Shown: positions 21,872 to 33,413, numbered from the stretch's first letter. The stretch is 64,000 nt of DNA from Oidiodendron maius Zn (GCA_000827325.1 KN832873.1:882245-946244); one strand, 5' to 3'. Notes: generated by a model from the letters alone, not told the origin. Made by a program: numbers and translations.

Positions 21872-23787
21872 ATGGCAGCCTTTGAGGACTTTGAGAACAG
21901 CGATCTCTCGTTGAACAAGAAGAAAAACTCTTCTGTTTCTAGCAAGCCTCGGCCATTCAAACCAGCATGTTGGGCATCTTCTCCAGCCCACATCCCTTTC
22001 TTGAATACCAAAACTCATCTGTCTTCTCTGCGCTACACAACGCCATTTGAATTTCCTCCTCTCTCCGCTCCTGAAGGTCTTCCTCTACGCGTTCAGCCAC
22101 AACTCCCAGCATTTCGTTCTCTTGACAAGAAACTATCCACTTCTAAGACACTTGGAGACGGGAAGTCGGATGCTCAGGACCGGTTGCATTGCCTTGTAAT
22201 TGGAAATCCTGACCATAGAAATCACGACCTCATTCAAGGCGAGACGCGCAACGCAACTGCTTTCAAACAACTCGAGGCTCATATCAACGAGCGAGAGTCA
22301 TATGTTCATCTCGCCAGTTCCAGACTTCAAGCCGCCATGCGCATACGCAATACGCTCCCCTTCAACCTGCCACAGCCCAACATCCCAAAACTTTGGCCAT
22401 CTCTCAAAAACACACATCTAGCTTCTTCAGGAATGGATGTCTCGTCTAATTTTAAAGCGAAGACCATGTTAAAAGCTCGAAGCAGGAGCGGCTCGCGATT
22501 GGCTCCGAAATATACCAAGAATCCAATGAGGATGTATACCATGGATCCAGAGACTGGTAAGGGATTAAAGGATTTCTTGCTCGCGAAGGGCAGGGAGCTA
22601 GGGCAAAAAATGAGAGAGTGTAAGAGTATTAGCATCCACGACTTTTCACCTGATATGAGGACTCTGGCATATCACAATGTGCTTCTGGCGCATTATGATG
22701 CGGAAAAGTGGCAGAGGGTGTGTGCTTTTGAGGTTGATCTGTGAGTTTGCCCTTTCTTTACTTTGCTGGGTTTTATCTCCTTTTGAAGGTGAGGAGGGCA
22801 TATGAAATTCAACATCACCTAACATGACTTAGACCGACTGTAACTATTAATGGAGAAACCAGCGAAACAAATAAAAGCTCAGAGACCTGGCTATGGATTC
22901 TCATCCAACGTCCCATCGTCTCAATGGACTGCAACGATACCACTATGGAAGTCTCTTCCACGGATCATCCATCCACTAAACTCCCAGCAAACTTTCCCTC
23001 CCCCGTCCCCGACTCCTGGGTCGTTTTCGCAGCTCCCCTAGCCCACGTGACTGCCTACCGCGAGAGAATTGAGAAAATCCCTTCCGGCGAGGGGGCGATA
23101 AGAATGTGGGGAGGGAAGAGTATGAAGGTGCAGAAGCGCGTAGACTACGACTTCTCGCACGACGGCGTGCCGCTGTTTGAGTTCTCGAGCTCGGCTCCAT
23201 TCGGTAGCCATGAAACGGAGTTCCTCAGTGTGGAGAATATGGTCGAGTTCGATAAGGAGGATGGGTTCGAGAGCTATTCGGAGGAGGAGTATGGCGAGAT
23301 TTATGACAAGTGGGTTGCGGCTGGAGGCAGTGAAGAAGATGGGGTTGGGAAGATACCATGCCCAAATAAAGGGGAGTGGTGGAAGGAGTTCTACAGACGG
23401 GTGGGGGAAGATGCTGAGAAGTGGAAGAAGGTGAAAAGCGCGATGGAGAGGGGGAAGTGTCGAGTTGTTTTGAGGTGCGCTCAGTTTGAGCTTGATGGAG
23501 ATAATGGTGGTCAGGTTAGGGAGGACTTTATTCCTCACGGCCAGATTCGTCAGGATGGCGGAGATGGAAGTGAGGTTGACGGTTCTATGAAGTGCAGAAA
23601 GTCTTCAGCAAGGGGTGTCCCACGCGACAGGGATACAGTACATGATGGGAGGCAGGCAATGCGGACTCTCAGACAACAGTCACCACGATATGCCGGATTA
23701 CACACGAATCTGTATATCTCGAACGATGGGCCCATGCTATCTCGGACATCCAGGGCACTAAAGCGAAAGATGGAAACGGATGGCTGA
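21872..23787 (+). CDS. Unknown 607-residue protein
   Basis: Two open frames join across an intron at 22741-22832: GTGAGT donor overlapping the first frame's TGA, a CACCTAACATGACTTAG branch and acceptor. The product has 607 residues. I do not recognise a family. There is no signal peptide or membrane segment, so it is probably nuclear or cytosolic. The N-terminal 290 residues are basic and Ser/Pro-rich, with a helical block near 125-170. After the join comes TVTINGETSETNKSSETWLW, then a module with PDSWVVFAAPLAHVTAYRERI and KRVDYDFSHDGVPLFEF, an acidic patch near 400-430, and a Trp-rich stretch (GEWWKEFYRRVGEDAEKWKK). The C-terminus is basic, ending KRKMETDG. The alternative is two separate genes, but the second would lack a leader. 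Composition and splice signals argue for one real gene. Confidence 0.6.
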
Positions 23788-24141
23788 GCTATATTTCTGG
23801 TTGATATTGCAAGATCTCAGCATTCATCCGAGTTTCCCTTGTTGGCATCAAAGGATACTGACCTTCACACAAACATGGATTGCTGGCTCAATGGCTTCTG
23901 GGAGATCCTAGAACTAGTTGAGAGGAGAAGCAGATATTGGGATAGTGCGCTTCTTAGGTATCACAACAGAAGATGCACACATCGTTGTTGATACTTGTCC
24001 CTAGTGTTCTTACCGTCATTGCCATTCCTAAATATACGAAAGCCTATTCGCCATGCAATGCACCCAATGGTCCCAGTACATAATTCGCGTACTCCAGCAA
24101 TGCTTCCAACCAGGAAGACTTTGAGCCAAGCTATTCCAGCC
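23788..24141. other. Convergent intergenic region
   Basis: 354 bases between two gene ends. I see only 3'-region sequence here. Confidence 0.6.
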
Positions 24142-24778
24142 CTAATTCTTCTTCACCTCTCCCATCCACACCCGCATAGCCTTCCCACTATCGTGACACC
24201 TCCTAAACAGATCCCTCTCCCACTCGTCCAAGCCCCGCAAGAACTCCACGCCATCACCACTCGCCATGCCACCCCTCCCCCCTTGCCCGACCTGACTCGC
24301 ATGATCACTGATCTCCGCAGCCCTCTTGCGCCAACTCGCCATCAAAACATTACATACCTCGTCCTCTTCAAACAGCTCTAGTATCCGCTCGCCTAGGCCG
24401 TAGAAGTGCTGCGCCAGCGCACGCAGGTCCACGGATTTCGGATCCGCTTTGAGAGCGTTCATGACGCGCGGGGCGAGCGATGGAGGGAGGTCTAGCGTCA
24501 CGAGGGATTTGGAGGGCGTCGTGCTAGACGCGGTGGAGGAAACGGCCAGCATTTCGCTCAGCCAGAGAGGCAGATCGAGACGCGTGCCCGACTTTAGGGT
24601 GTGTCCAGCTGCATTGTCGAGGTAGCCAAGAGCGGGAATGTCGAGCTCAAAGGTCGTGGGGACTTTCTAGAGGTTGTTAGGAGTATTTCTACGTGCGTGG
24701 TGGGGTGTTTGAGGCGGATCGGAGACGTGCCTGGGCGTCAGTGAGGATGGCGTCGATGTCGTAGTAGGAGGAGGACAT
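24142..24778 (-). CDS. psf3: GINS complex subunit Psf3
   Basis: Subunit of the GINS tetramer, part of the Cdc45-MCM-GINS replicative helicase in the nucleus. Exons are 24731-24778 and 24142-24666, giving 190 residues, normal for Psf3. The start MSSSYYDIDAILTDAQ and the following KVPTTFELDIPALGYLD are the hallmark Psf3 opening. Further on are SGTRLDLPLWLSEMLA and the helical GINS A-domain with LRALAQHFYGLGERILELF. The 64-base intron begins with GC rather than GT (CAG/GCACGT) but ends in a normal CTAAC...CTCTAG. No GT donor keeps the frame, so this is a GC-AG intron. The gene is divergent from MnSOD with 284 bases between the start codons. Confidence 0.92.
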
Positions 24779-25062
24779 GGTGGCAGTAGCCCAAAGCCAC
24801 GTTGATGTGAAGTAATATAACTTTCCGTGAGTTAATGTCTGGTGTCATTATTTATATCAGTGCGGTTCGGGGGGCAGAGGAGCGCGAATCGCTGATCCTT
24901 GCCGATCCGCCAGCCTGTGACGTGAACTCCCGAGCTTCCCTTCCTTCCAGGTATTTATTTATTACAGAGCAAAACCTCCCCACTCCTCCCAACCATTCCA
25001 CGATTCAACCCATCTCGAATTATATACCCGCAGAGCCCCAATTGAATACCCTCCAAATAATC
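24779..25062. promoter_or_regulatory. Bidirectional promoter of psf3 and MnSOD
   Basis: 284 bases separate the two start codons. A TATTTATTTATTA stretch near 24951 could serve the MnSOD side. The replication gene and the antioxidant gene must share this space; no named site is recognised. Confidence 0.55.
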
Positions 25063-25867
25063 ATGTCTGCAACTCTCCTTCGCACTTCCACTACTGCCCG
25101 CTCGGCCCTACGAGCTGGAGCGTCCAGGCGAGCTGCCGCCATGGCCAGCATGAGCTTCGTTCGAGGCAAGGCCACTCTGCCTGATCTCCCATGTACGTTT
25201 TTCTACCATCTATCTCAGGGGTTAAAGCTCATTGAATTCTTGCAGATGACTATGGCGCTCTCGAGCCCTCAATCTCGGGCAAGATCATGGAGCTTCACCA
25301 CAAGAATCACCACCAGACCTACGTCAACAGCTTCAACGCTGCATCTGAACAGCTCGCGGCCGCAGAGCAGAAGCAAGACATCCAGGCTCAGATTGCGTTG
25401 CAGCCCCTAATCAACTTCCATGGAGGCGGACATGTCAACCACACTCTCTTCTGGGAGAACCTGGCGCCAAGCAAGAATGGTGGTGGTGGAGAGCCAACCG
25501 GGAAGGTTAAGGTTTGTCTCTGCTGGACATTTTGAATTAGGAATTTGCGTTGGCTGATGATATATGATAGACCGCAATCGAGACATCCTATGGCGACTTT
25601 GCGTCCTTCAAGACCAAGTTCAATACTGCGCTGGCAGGCATCCAAGGGAGCGGATGGGCATGGCTCGTCAAGGACAACGAAACTGGCCAGGTCCAGATCC
25701 GGACGTATGCCAACCAGGACCCGGTGGTCGGCAAGTACACGCCACTTTTGGGTATTGATGCGTGGGAGCATGCCTATTACCTGCAATACCAGAACCGCAA
25801 GGCAGAATACTTCTCGGCGATCTGGGATGTGATCAACTGGAAGGCGGTAGAGCAGAGGCTGAAGTGA
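25063..25867 (+). CDS. sod2: Mitochondrial manganese superoxide dismutase
   Basis: Converts superoxide to hydrogen peroxide and oxygen in the mitochondrial matrix. Exons are 25063-25192, 25246-25511 and 25571-25867, giving 230 residues. An Arg/Ser/Ala-rich targeting peptide covers about the first 36 residues ([20 protein letters not shown]). The mature enzyme starts near [16 protein letters not shown]. The four metal ligands are present: His61 ([12 protein letters not shown]), His109 ([11 protein letters not shown]), Asp195 and His199 ([10 protein letters not shown]). Gln181 in ANQDPV points to manganese rather than iron. Both introns are short and canonical. The gene shares a short bidirectional promoter with psf3. 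It is complete and normal in length. Confidence 0.96.
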
Positions 25868-26385
25868 GGTGGGCATACAGATTGTAGATATAGGGAGGTA
25901 GTCGAATCATCAATACCAAGCAATCAAAGACTTGCTGTGTTGCTTGAAGAGCAGTTTGTATTATGATTACTTAAAAGCCCACAGCATATAATTAAACCAG
26001 AATCGCCAGCTGGCCTCTCAATGAGCATATCCCCTCGCCGTACTCCGTAATGATGATGCATTCCTTTATCAAATCATATGCGGTAATGACCTACTATGCA
26101 ATGCGTATTCATAGCTCTGCAGCTTTGATCTCTAAAGTCCGTAGGTCCAGGCACTACTGCTCTTGGAATCTTTCAGCAGTCTCTCCATGTTGCGACTCTT
26201 TGTCGGCTTAGGCATCCATGGCCTGTAAATAATATCCTCTCGGCACTGAGGTTCTGGCCGGCATCTCGAGCCGGCGCCACGATAATTGCGTGGAGTCGTC
26301 CAGCAACTCACTCATGTCTTGCTAGACCTAGCAGCTTGAGAGTGGTTCTGAAATTACCATCAGTATAATCCATACTTACAAACCT
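25868..26385. other. Intergenic region
   Basis: 518 bases with no gene seen. It contains the MnSOD 3' end, a run with imperfect GTACTCCGTA palindromes near 26040, and the 3' end of the next small ORF. Confidence 0.5.
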
Positions 26386-26721
26386 TCAGCAGACTCTGTT
26401 CTCCTCTCTGGTCCCCTTCAAGCTAGAAGGAAAAGACGAAAGAAAGAAGGACTCGCTCACTTCTTCCCTCCTGCGCTCATCTACCTTCCTCCGGCGACCC
26501 CGCACATGACCATCCTCAAACACATGATGCTCCAGCATCCAGCCCCTCTGATTCTCCTCGTGCAGGAGGTTCAGCGGCTTCCCATCGAACGTGAGGTCCG
26601 CGTCGTCGATGGTCACGGGCGACTTCCAGTACCCGGGGTCTGGATTCCCGCGCGCGTCGGCCTGTGGACCCGACGGCGAGACGAGGACGGTGCGATACTG
26701 TTTATCGGTGGCGGTCGCCAT
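26386..26721 (-). CDS. Small protein of unknown function
   Basis: A 111-codon frame from an ATG at 26721 (MATATDKQYRTVLVSPSGPQ). The first 87 residues look like a real, polar, cytosolic protein with the block YWKSPVTIDDADLTFDGKPL and a basic end (RGRRRKVDERRREE). After that the frame becomes Ser/Phe-rich, beginning exactly at a GTGAGC donor-like site, so the true C-terminus may come from a second exon that I cannot place; the nearest acceptor would make a 38-base intron, which is short. No family is recognised. The upstream in-frame codon at 26811 is less likely because the added residues look like leader sequence. Confidence 0.45.
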   Translation of the reverse strand: MATATDKQYRTVLVSPSGPQADARGNPDPGYWKSPVTIDDADLTFDGKPLNLLHEENQRGWMLEHHVFEDGHVRGRRRKVDERRREEVSESFFLSSFPSSLKGTREENRVC

Positions 26722-29560
26722 GTCTTTCTTGTATGATCTCCGCGTTGTACTCTGTACGTATCTAATACGCGACGGTGGTAATATCGTGCTATGAATACTC
26801 GGGGTAGACATTGCTTCCGGACAAGCTGTTACGTCCGTGGGCCAGCGTGGTCATATATAGACCACGCCATCCCGCCTCTCCTTCCAATATTCAACGCGGG
26901 TGGCTGAGATGCCTAGGGCGGCTGACGGGATGCGTGTGGTCACTGTTAGGCTGCGTGGTCGCCGCTTCCCGATAATTTCCAGGGCTCTCGTGAGATGCGG
27001 TCGCCTGATTACGGGATAATTCGCCATCGCGTGTCGGCGCCACCTGTCCATGTGCGTTGGCCGAGTAAGGCCTGACAGATGCCTTGATATGTGGGCTTGG
27101 AGATCCGAGGTTATTGGCGCATATATATTAAAACGATTAGTCGATTTTATGCCTGATATATGCGTGGTCGCTTCTCTGACCACCCTCCTTTCAGCCTCGT
27201 TTGCGAGCTGAAAGCCTCATTTCAATACTTCGACCGTATTTAGAGTCTGCATACGCCCAAAAAGGCTCGATCCTGAAAGCCAGATTCCTTATGGACATGT
27301 GGCTTCCCATATCAGTGCAGTATAAATTTGTATTCACATAAAATATGTTGCATCACTTGCTGGCACGAATGGCATCATGATGACCCAGACCGCCCGAACA
27401 ATCCTACAAACTTATGCCGGCCGTGACAAATCTCTCGGGGATTCTCTCCCCAACCTCCATTTCTTCCATGCCGTGAAAATCAAACCACCATAGTCACTTC
27501 GTAGACGGACTGTGACTAGCGGACGTCTTTCCTGAAACCGGAGGAACTTGGATGTGATAAACCAGCTCGATAGTAGCGAGACTGTACCAAAAGTCTGAAA
27601 AGGGCTTGCTGGGTGGTGCATGTGATTTCCACGCAAGCCATGGCTTTCGTACTCTCTTACTGAACTAAGACAAAATACTCGAAAAGACGGGTGCAGGAGC
27701 TCAGCTCAAAGCCACGAGAACTCTACCCCGCGATCAAAACCCAAGACATCGTAAATGCATGACCTTGGATTCAGCCTTCTTCTGCCTTATCTCCGATCGT
27801 AGATTGCTTAAGGCGGCGGGCTCGGCGTGTGTAAAAGGATAGGCGCAGCTGGGTCCTCTCCACCTTTGCCGATTGGTAGTCACGTGGAAAGTCTAAATCA
27901 GTACTAGTACCCCTTGCCTCTATTAAATTATTTTCACCGTGGCCTTAGATAGGCCAGACGTACATAAATCAATGCACATACACCTGCGTTCTTATGGGTT
28001 GACAACTGTCCGGATTAGCTAATCTTTATGGAGTGATTCCACCGTGATTCACCATTCACCTCCGATTTGTGGAGTTGGGAGGAACGCTCTCCAATGCCTT
28101 GGTATCACCAAGAGTGAAGTGCGAGAGAGATATTACGCTCTGGAATGATCGCCTGGCTGGCTGGAACCATATCCAAGCCTAGAGGGAACGCGCTGTGTGT
28201 CTGCGGCCATTGAAACCATTGCAGTTGGTCAGAGCCAAGGAGAGGGAGTCCTGTCGCTGCTGAAGGGAGGTGCCAATGCCTGAGGTTCCCAGTGACCAGT
28301 GCTAGGATTCCGAGGAGGGGCGGGACGAAGCATCATGCACAAATCCTGCCATTCCTGGCGTTTGCGATGCATTCCGGGAAGCGGAATAGTGCAGTTGTCG
28401 GTAGTCTCATGTCCAGTGACACCTTAGATCTGATGGCAGCCTCGACCGTGGGCCAGCAGATCAAGAACGTTCAAGTCGATGAAATATACAGAGTCCACCG
28501 TTTTGGCGTACTTCACGTAGTATGGGTAGGAGACTAAGGAGGAAGGCGTCGTTTCATTAAGTAGTATATTTAATAGCTTTTCCGACAATGAAGCTGTATA
28601 ACCAAGGTAACCGGATCAACATATACACGACGATTCGGGAGGAAGAATATCGGACCGGGTAATGAATATATATTAGGGATTAAGGGAGCCTTACCTTTAG
28701 AACAATAACAACTAATTCAACTAACCTTTTTGACCCTATATTGCATATGCAGTATCACCGGAGTGATACAAACAGAAGCCTAAACCTAAGCCTTGCTCTC
28801 TAGCTATATTAACTAAAAGCGAATGGGTGCGGCAATAGCAAATATTACCAAATATTCGCCAAGACCAGAGTTAGGTGTAAAGATAGTATTGGTGACAGGA
28901 GAAAAGTCTTCCAGAGGTAAATAAAACACATGTCAACAGCTCGTAAAGTGATATCTTGTAAGATTATAGGGGTTTTATCTATATTTGATAACTTTACGTA
29001 TAAAATACAGCTTGATACTGGTATTTGAAAGAGCAATCTACTTGTATATGTGCAGCTATTGCTCTCTATGCTAGTATACGAGCCAACCCTCGCTTTCTAT
29101 TCATCAATTATACTGTGGAACCGACTGCAGTATCTTAGCTGAATAGAGCAGTTATCCCGTTAAAAGCTGGAGTTGCCTGGTAGGGGACAGGGGCCGCCGA
29201 AATGAACCCTCGTATACGGTGACGAATTCAACAAGTTTCAGTCATCGATCCCATCTTCTGAGTACCTACGTAGGTACCGTATCCTGCACTTAAATATCCA
29301 CCTCCATACGTGGTGTTTCCTGGCACTCACTATTTGACGAGAGAAGATCTAGCATCAGTCCAAAATCCAATCCTTGAGTCAACGACAAAAGTCGACATAC
29401 TTTTATTCGCTCTCCTTTCGCATACAATTAATCGATCAAGGAATTTCGTACAACAATCGCCAATACCTCTGTCACTAGCCAAATAATAAAGCGTCAGAAT
29501 AATAGAGTCGGATATTCTCTTCCCCGCAAATGGGTTAGAACAGCTGCAATCAATTTTCGG
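26722..29560. other. Gene-poor AT-rich tract
   Basis: About 2.8 kb with no gene I can support. It becomes strongly A/T-rich after 28,540, with many short TATA-like runs. The frame at 28292-28537 (MTSARIPRRGGTKHHAQ...) has protein-like patches but no recognisable domain. I see no terminal repeats that would define a transposon. Confidence 0.5.
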
Positions 29561-30130
29561 CCTTCAACTAAACAGTCCTCCGTGGTATGTAGTTTTTGTT
29601 TCTTTCGACATAGAACCAAGGTCAAATTCCGAGATAGCGCAGATAGGAGTTTCAACGTTACATACCCGCAGCCCCTCTTCAGATACACCAGCATCTTTGG
29701 TCACGCGACACTTCGTTGTAGGGGGACATAAGAGATTAATGCACAAGGCAGCGCAGTTTCATTTCGGCTCCGGAGCACGTCGGTCAAGAGAATGTAAATG
29801 AAGTTATTTTGAAACTTCTACACATTCCAGATAAAATTAGCAACTTCTCACAACAAAGATACCGCACCATTGTTGTCGTGGGCCATGGACTTCGTTTAGA
29901 TCTCCTAATCCCTCGAAAACGAGGCATTATGTTTGAAAAGATTAGCACCATAATCGCTAAGCTTGATATAACATATATAGCCCAGCAGGTCTTAGGCATG
30001 AACTTCCGGCTTCATGGATTGCTAAAAAATACTTGACTGCCCAAATGAAGCCTTGACGACGCTGGAAATGACGCAAATTACGCCCTACGAGCTCTTTGCT
30101 ACTAACACACTACGGACTACGACAATCCTC
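29560..30130 (+). pseudogene. Decayed RNase H-fold gene (Gfd2/YDR514C-like family)
   Basis: Blocks in the order of the fungal Gfd2/YDR514C-like family, whose domain has a DnaQ-type RNase H fold. About 29600-29775 gives VFVSFDIE, SEIAQIGVSTL and TRHFVVGGHKRLMHKAAQF. 29860-30033 gives TIVVVGHGLRLDLLI, IMFEKISTIIAKLDITYIAQ and VLGMNFRLHGLLKN. About 30030-30095 gives LDCPNEAL and, in a shifted frame, DAGNDANYALRAL. The conserved VGHGL and DAGNDANYALRAL motifs are clear, but stops and frame changes separate the blocks and no start is identifiable. This is an inactive host-gene copy; the family often has several lineage-specific copies in moulds. The family assignment is from memory of motif patterns. 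Confidence 0.6.
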
Positions 30131-32500
30131 TTCTTTGCCTAATGAAATTTGTTATTTGACATACTTTAAGGATTCGGGGCTAGAGCCTCTGCCCGATACC
30201 GCACCAAGAAATGCAGTGCTACGCGAATTAAAACCCCGATATGAAGGCTATACTTTAAATGCTCTATGTATAGGGAGCATTTCATTCTTCGATGGCTATC
30301 AAAGATGCTACCACTAAGGAAGCTGAGTCACTGATTCGCATCGAGTTCCATGAGCTTGTGACAAGCCCGAGGTAAGGCCCCCAGTATAGGCTACTCTCCG
30401 TCCTATCACTAATATACCTGTTGTGGTCGGCCTGCCCTGTTCTCAAAGGTGTGTCCATGTTCTGTCTCGCTCATTAAGACAGCTTGGTCTTTACCAATCT
30501 CTTTGGAGGAGCTTCTGCAAATGAAGGTCACGGTGTCCGTACTATCACGCCTTATTCTCACCAATAACACTCTACTTACTTCTAAATTAGTTGCCATTCT
30601 TTCGACTGGAACTACATCGCTAGGCTTATATAAGACTTATGCAAGAATGGGCACTTTGGGGCGTTTGCATGCCGCGAGAACCAAGTAGGAGAAGCGTTCA
30701 GGTGCTTGTCTCCTACTGCGTGTTAGTTGAAAAAAGTAGGGGCGGGGTATCTCCCCACTGGTCCTGGATCTGAGATAGTTGAGGCCACATCGTAGTAAAG
30801 GCCTACCTATGCATGAAATTCCTTGTCCAGTTTTTTGGCAAGCTCCATCGCCTGTTTCAAGATATATATCTCTTCTCCTGACAGACTTCGGACTTCTCCC
30901 CACTCGTATCCTGCCATTCGGCATCAATCATCCACCTAAGCGGAAGCGACCTATCCACCCCCTTTAGACCGCTTAGCTGTTCATCCATTTCGCTCCACGC
31001 AATGAAATAAACTGCTCGCTGTTGCTGTCGATCCTGGATTCTGCCATGCTATCTACAAAGCCTTCTCTACAAAGCTGGCACTCTACAGATTAGGTGAGGG
31101 GCGGGGGAAGGTCAGTTCCGCCTGTGGGCTGTGTGTTACTAATATAAGCCTCATATATTCAGGGCGTTGAGGCATACACTAGGTAAATACCTCATTAAAT
31201 CAGGGCGCTGAATTAATCTCGCACGGCACGAAGTAAGTTTAAGATTAGGACATTAGGAGGCGTTTTAGGTCTATATATTAGGGAGTGAGCACATCTGTAA
31301 CCCTTAGTTAATTAGTTGATTTAGTGCTCTTAAACAATTATATATTGCTACCTGACCTCTGCAACACTGTGGCTACTTGACAGAAACCAATGTCTTGTCT
31401 ACTGTGTGCGACCGTAGATTCTCACGGTCCGATGATCGTGCAGCATAGAAACGCGAGAATTTCTATATTAAGGACTTTAAAGAGTTCAACACAAGCCCTT
31501 ACCGCAAGGATCATGCTATGAGCATTCTGCGGGTCCGCGATACTCAGAGTAGCGGTTCCACACTTCACATGTTAAAAATGGGAAGCACATCTGCTAGATA
31601 GCTATGAAGTATGAAGTGAAAGTGTCCGTAATCTCGCCGACAAAGAGTAGAAGCTTTTTGAGGCAGGTAGATACATGAGTATGCGAGCGACTAGTTCCTA
31701 GATCTCACCGGGTCACGACGACTGAAATCCATGAAGCTAAGAGATTTTGTCAATCTGCTGGCCAACGCGGAGAGGCTGGGTTATAAAGATATGGACATCG
31801 TTGGCCACCACGGAACTGTCCATGCTGTCCACGAAACGCTAGCATGTCTGGGGTCCAGTCTCGACACGGCTGGTACTCTGATGCTGCCTAGTGTGGGGGT
31901 TGGCCAGCATGGCAGCGACCCGGCGATCGGCCTCGGCCTCCCAATATCGATTTAGCAGTCAGGTTTGTAGCCACGGTAGAACGGTGCTGTATAACTACAC
32001 AATCTGTTCCGTTCTATGGTGCCTAGGCTGCTATAATTTATTTCCATTTGAAAGGCCCCTTGCTGGTCTTCCGCCTAGTAGGACAGTTTTCTAGGAACCG
32101 ATCCAGCGGTGACGCCCAGCCATCTAACTGCAGGTTGTATGCCTGTTTGGTCTCACCGATGAGGCACACTCTCTTCCCAAATGGCCCCCATATCATTTGT
32201 CAGAGGCTCTACAGTCAGCCTGGTTATTCTTCTTAGCAGTAGGCAGACGCACCGTGCCACGGCAGGGTTAGCTCATCATACTTCAATTATGAGTTGACGG
32301 CAAATAGAGGACAGATAAGCAAGTCGGGTACATTTTGGGGACACTGAAGTTTCCAGGAAGCAGAAAAGACACATTAGCCACTACTCAGATGAAGAATGCC
32401 TTCTAGCAAGATCAGGCTGGTTTATAATTCAACCCCCCCTCCCCCCAGCCCCTATTTCGCTTTGTCTTCATGAGAAAGTTATAACCCCTCAGACAGCAAC
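30131..32500. other. Gene-poor AT-rich tract upstream of the gasdermin-like gene
   Basis: About 2.4 kb. Short frames such as 30449-30688 and 31731-31955 (MKLRDFVNLLANAERLGYKD) have some protein-like composition but no recognised domain and may be gene debris. 31,140-31,330 is very A/T-rich. The last 100 bases hold a TTTATAATT box near 32420 and a C-rich run at 32433-32446, a plausible promoter for the gene at 32501. Confidence 0.45.
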
Positions 32501-33340
32501 ATGTCGAATCTGAAATATTACTTTCTAGTCCCGAATTACGATGAATTTCCCGAAAACGGCCCCTTATTCCTTGGCTCTATTATCGCCAATCCCAAAATGC
32601 CCGCTAAATCCCTCAACAAAGAGTGTTGCAAGCTTCCTGCCACGGAAAAGGTTATAGAAGGGACACCTATCCGAGATTGGAAAAACACTTTGAGGAAGGG
32701 TGATAATGGCGAGTCTTCACTTTGGGCTAAATTTCTGGAGATTTTGAAAATGGGATTCAATGCTAGATTTACGTCAACCCATGAGATGTCTGAGGAGGAC
32801 GTTTATGAGTTTGATCTCATGACCACTAAATTCTTCGAGCCCTCGGACGCATATTTGAAAAGTGCAATGTTGAGAGCGGGTGTAAAGAGGCATTTACAGG
32901 CATCTTCCGGGAATAATGAGCCTCTTTTTATGGTCGTTGGGCTGAAGACTGTTAAAGGTGCCAAAATCACTCAAACGATCCGCTCATCGAAGGGCCGAAA
33001 TACCAATCTCGGGATGGACGGTGATAAAGTAGAATTTTGGTTTGGAAAAGGCGGTCAAAGTTCTTCACTGCAAGTAGAGACGAGGAAGTTTACAACTGAG
33101 GAACCGCATGTTATTGGATTCAGGATAAGGGAGATCAAGGTTACGGCAGGCAAAAGCGCTTTGCGGAATGATGTGACCGAAGGGGCTTATTTCGAGATTG
33201 ATAAAGAACTTAAGAGCATTGAGGAAAGTTGGACGGTTGAAGGACTGGAAGGAGAAGACTGTAGTCTTGGAGTTGCTCTGAACCTCGATATGTCTCTAGT
33301 GATTGATGACCAGGGGGGATATTGCCAATGTATCTATTAA
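32501..33340 (+). CDS. Fungal gasdermin-like pore-forming cell-death protein (HET-Q1 type)
   Basis: Single-exon gene of 279 residues, apparently intact. The opening (MSNLKYYFLVPNYDEFPENG, then GPLFLGSIIANPKMP), the middle block NNEPLFMVVGLKTVKGAKI and the overall size fit my knowledge of fungal gasdermin-like proteins such as Podospora HET-Q1 (about 278 residues). In that family the N-terminal domain makes membrane pores, held in check by a C-terminal tail of about 5 kDa that a partner protease removes. Residues from about 235 onward (KELKSIEESW...) would be the equivalent tail. There is no signal peptide, consistent with a cytosolic protein. The gene ends 73 bases from, and tail-to-tail with, a subtilase gene, the arrangement reported for most fungal gasdermins. 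Seen: frame, size, neighbour. Inferred: pore formation and cleavage. An unrelated fungal protein with similar spacing is the main alternative. Confidence 0.7.
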   Translation: MSNLKYYFLVPNYDEFPENGPLFLGSIIANPKMPAKSLNKECCKLPATEKVIEGTPIRDWKNTLRKGDNGESSLWAKFLEILKMGFNARFTSTHEMSEEDVYEFDLMTTKFFEPSDAYLKSAMLRAGVKRHLQASSGNNEPLFMVVGLKTVKGAKITQTIRSSKGRNTNLGMDGDKVEFWFGKGGQSSSLQVETRKFTTEEPHVIGFRIREIKVTAGKSALRNDVTEGAYFEIDKELKSIEESWTVEGLEGEDCSLGVALNLDMSLVIDDQGGYCQCIY

Positions 33341-33413
33341 CATGAATCTGACTGAGAATAGGTACGATGATTCTGTACATTACACGAGAGCCTCTATCCC
33401 ACTGTCTATTTCC

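Noticed and set aside
22924-23787. Separate second gene starting at 22924
   Set aside because: The frame continues upstream to a well-formed acceptor at 22832 that joins the preceding exon in phase.
31140-31480. AT-rich stretch considered as a miniature transposon
   Set aside because: No matching terminal inverted repeats or target duplication could be found by eye.
26722-32500. Retrotransposon remnants in the AT-rich tract
   Set aside because: No reverse transcriptase, integrase or long terminal repeat pattern recognised; only host-gene fossils are supported.
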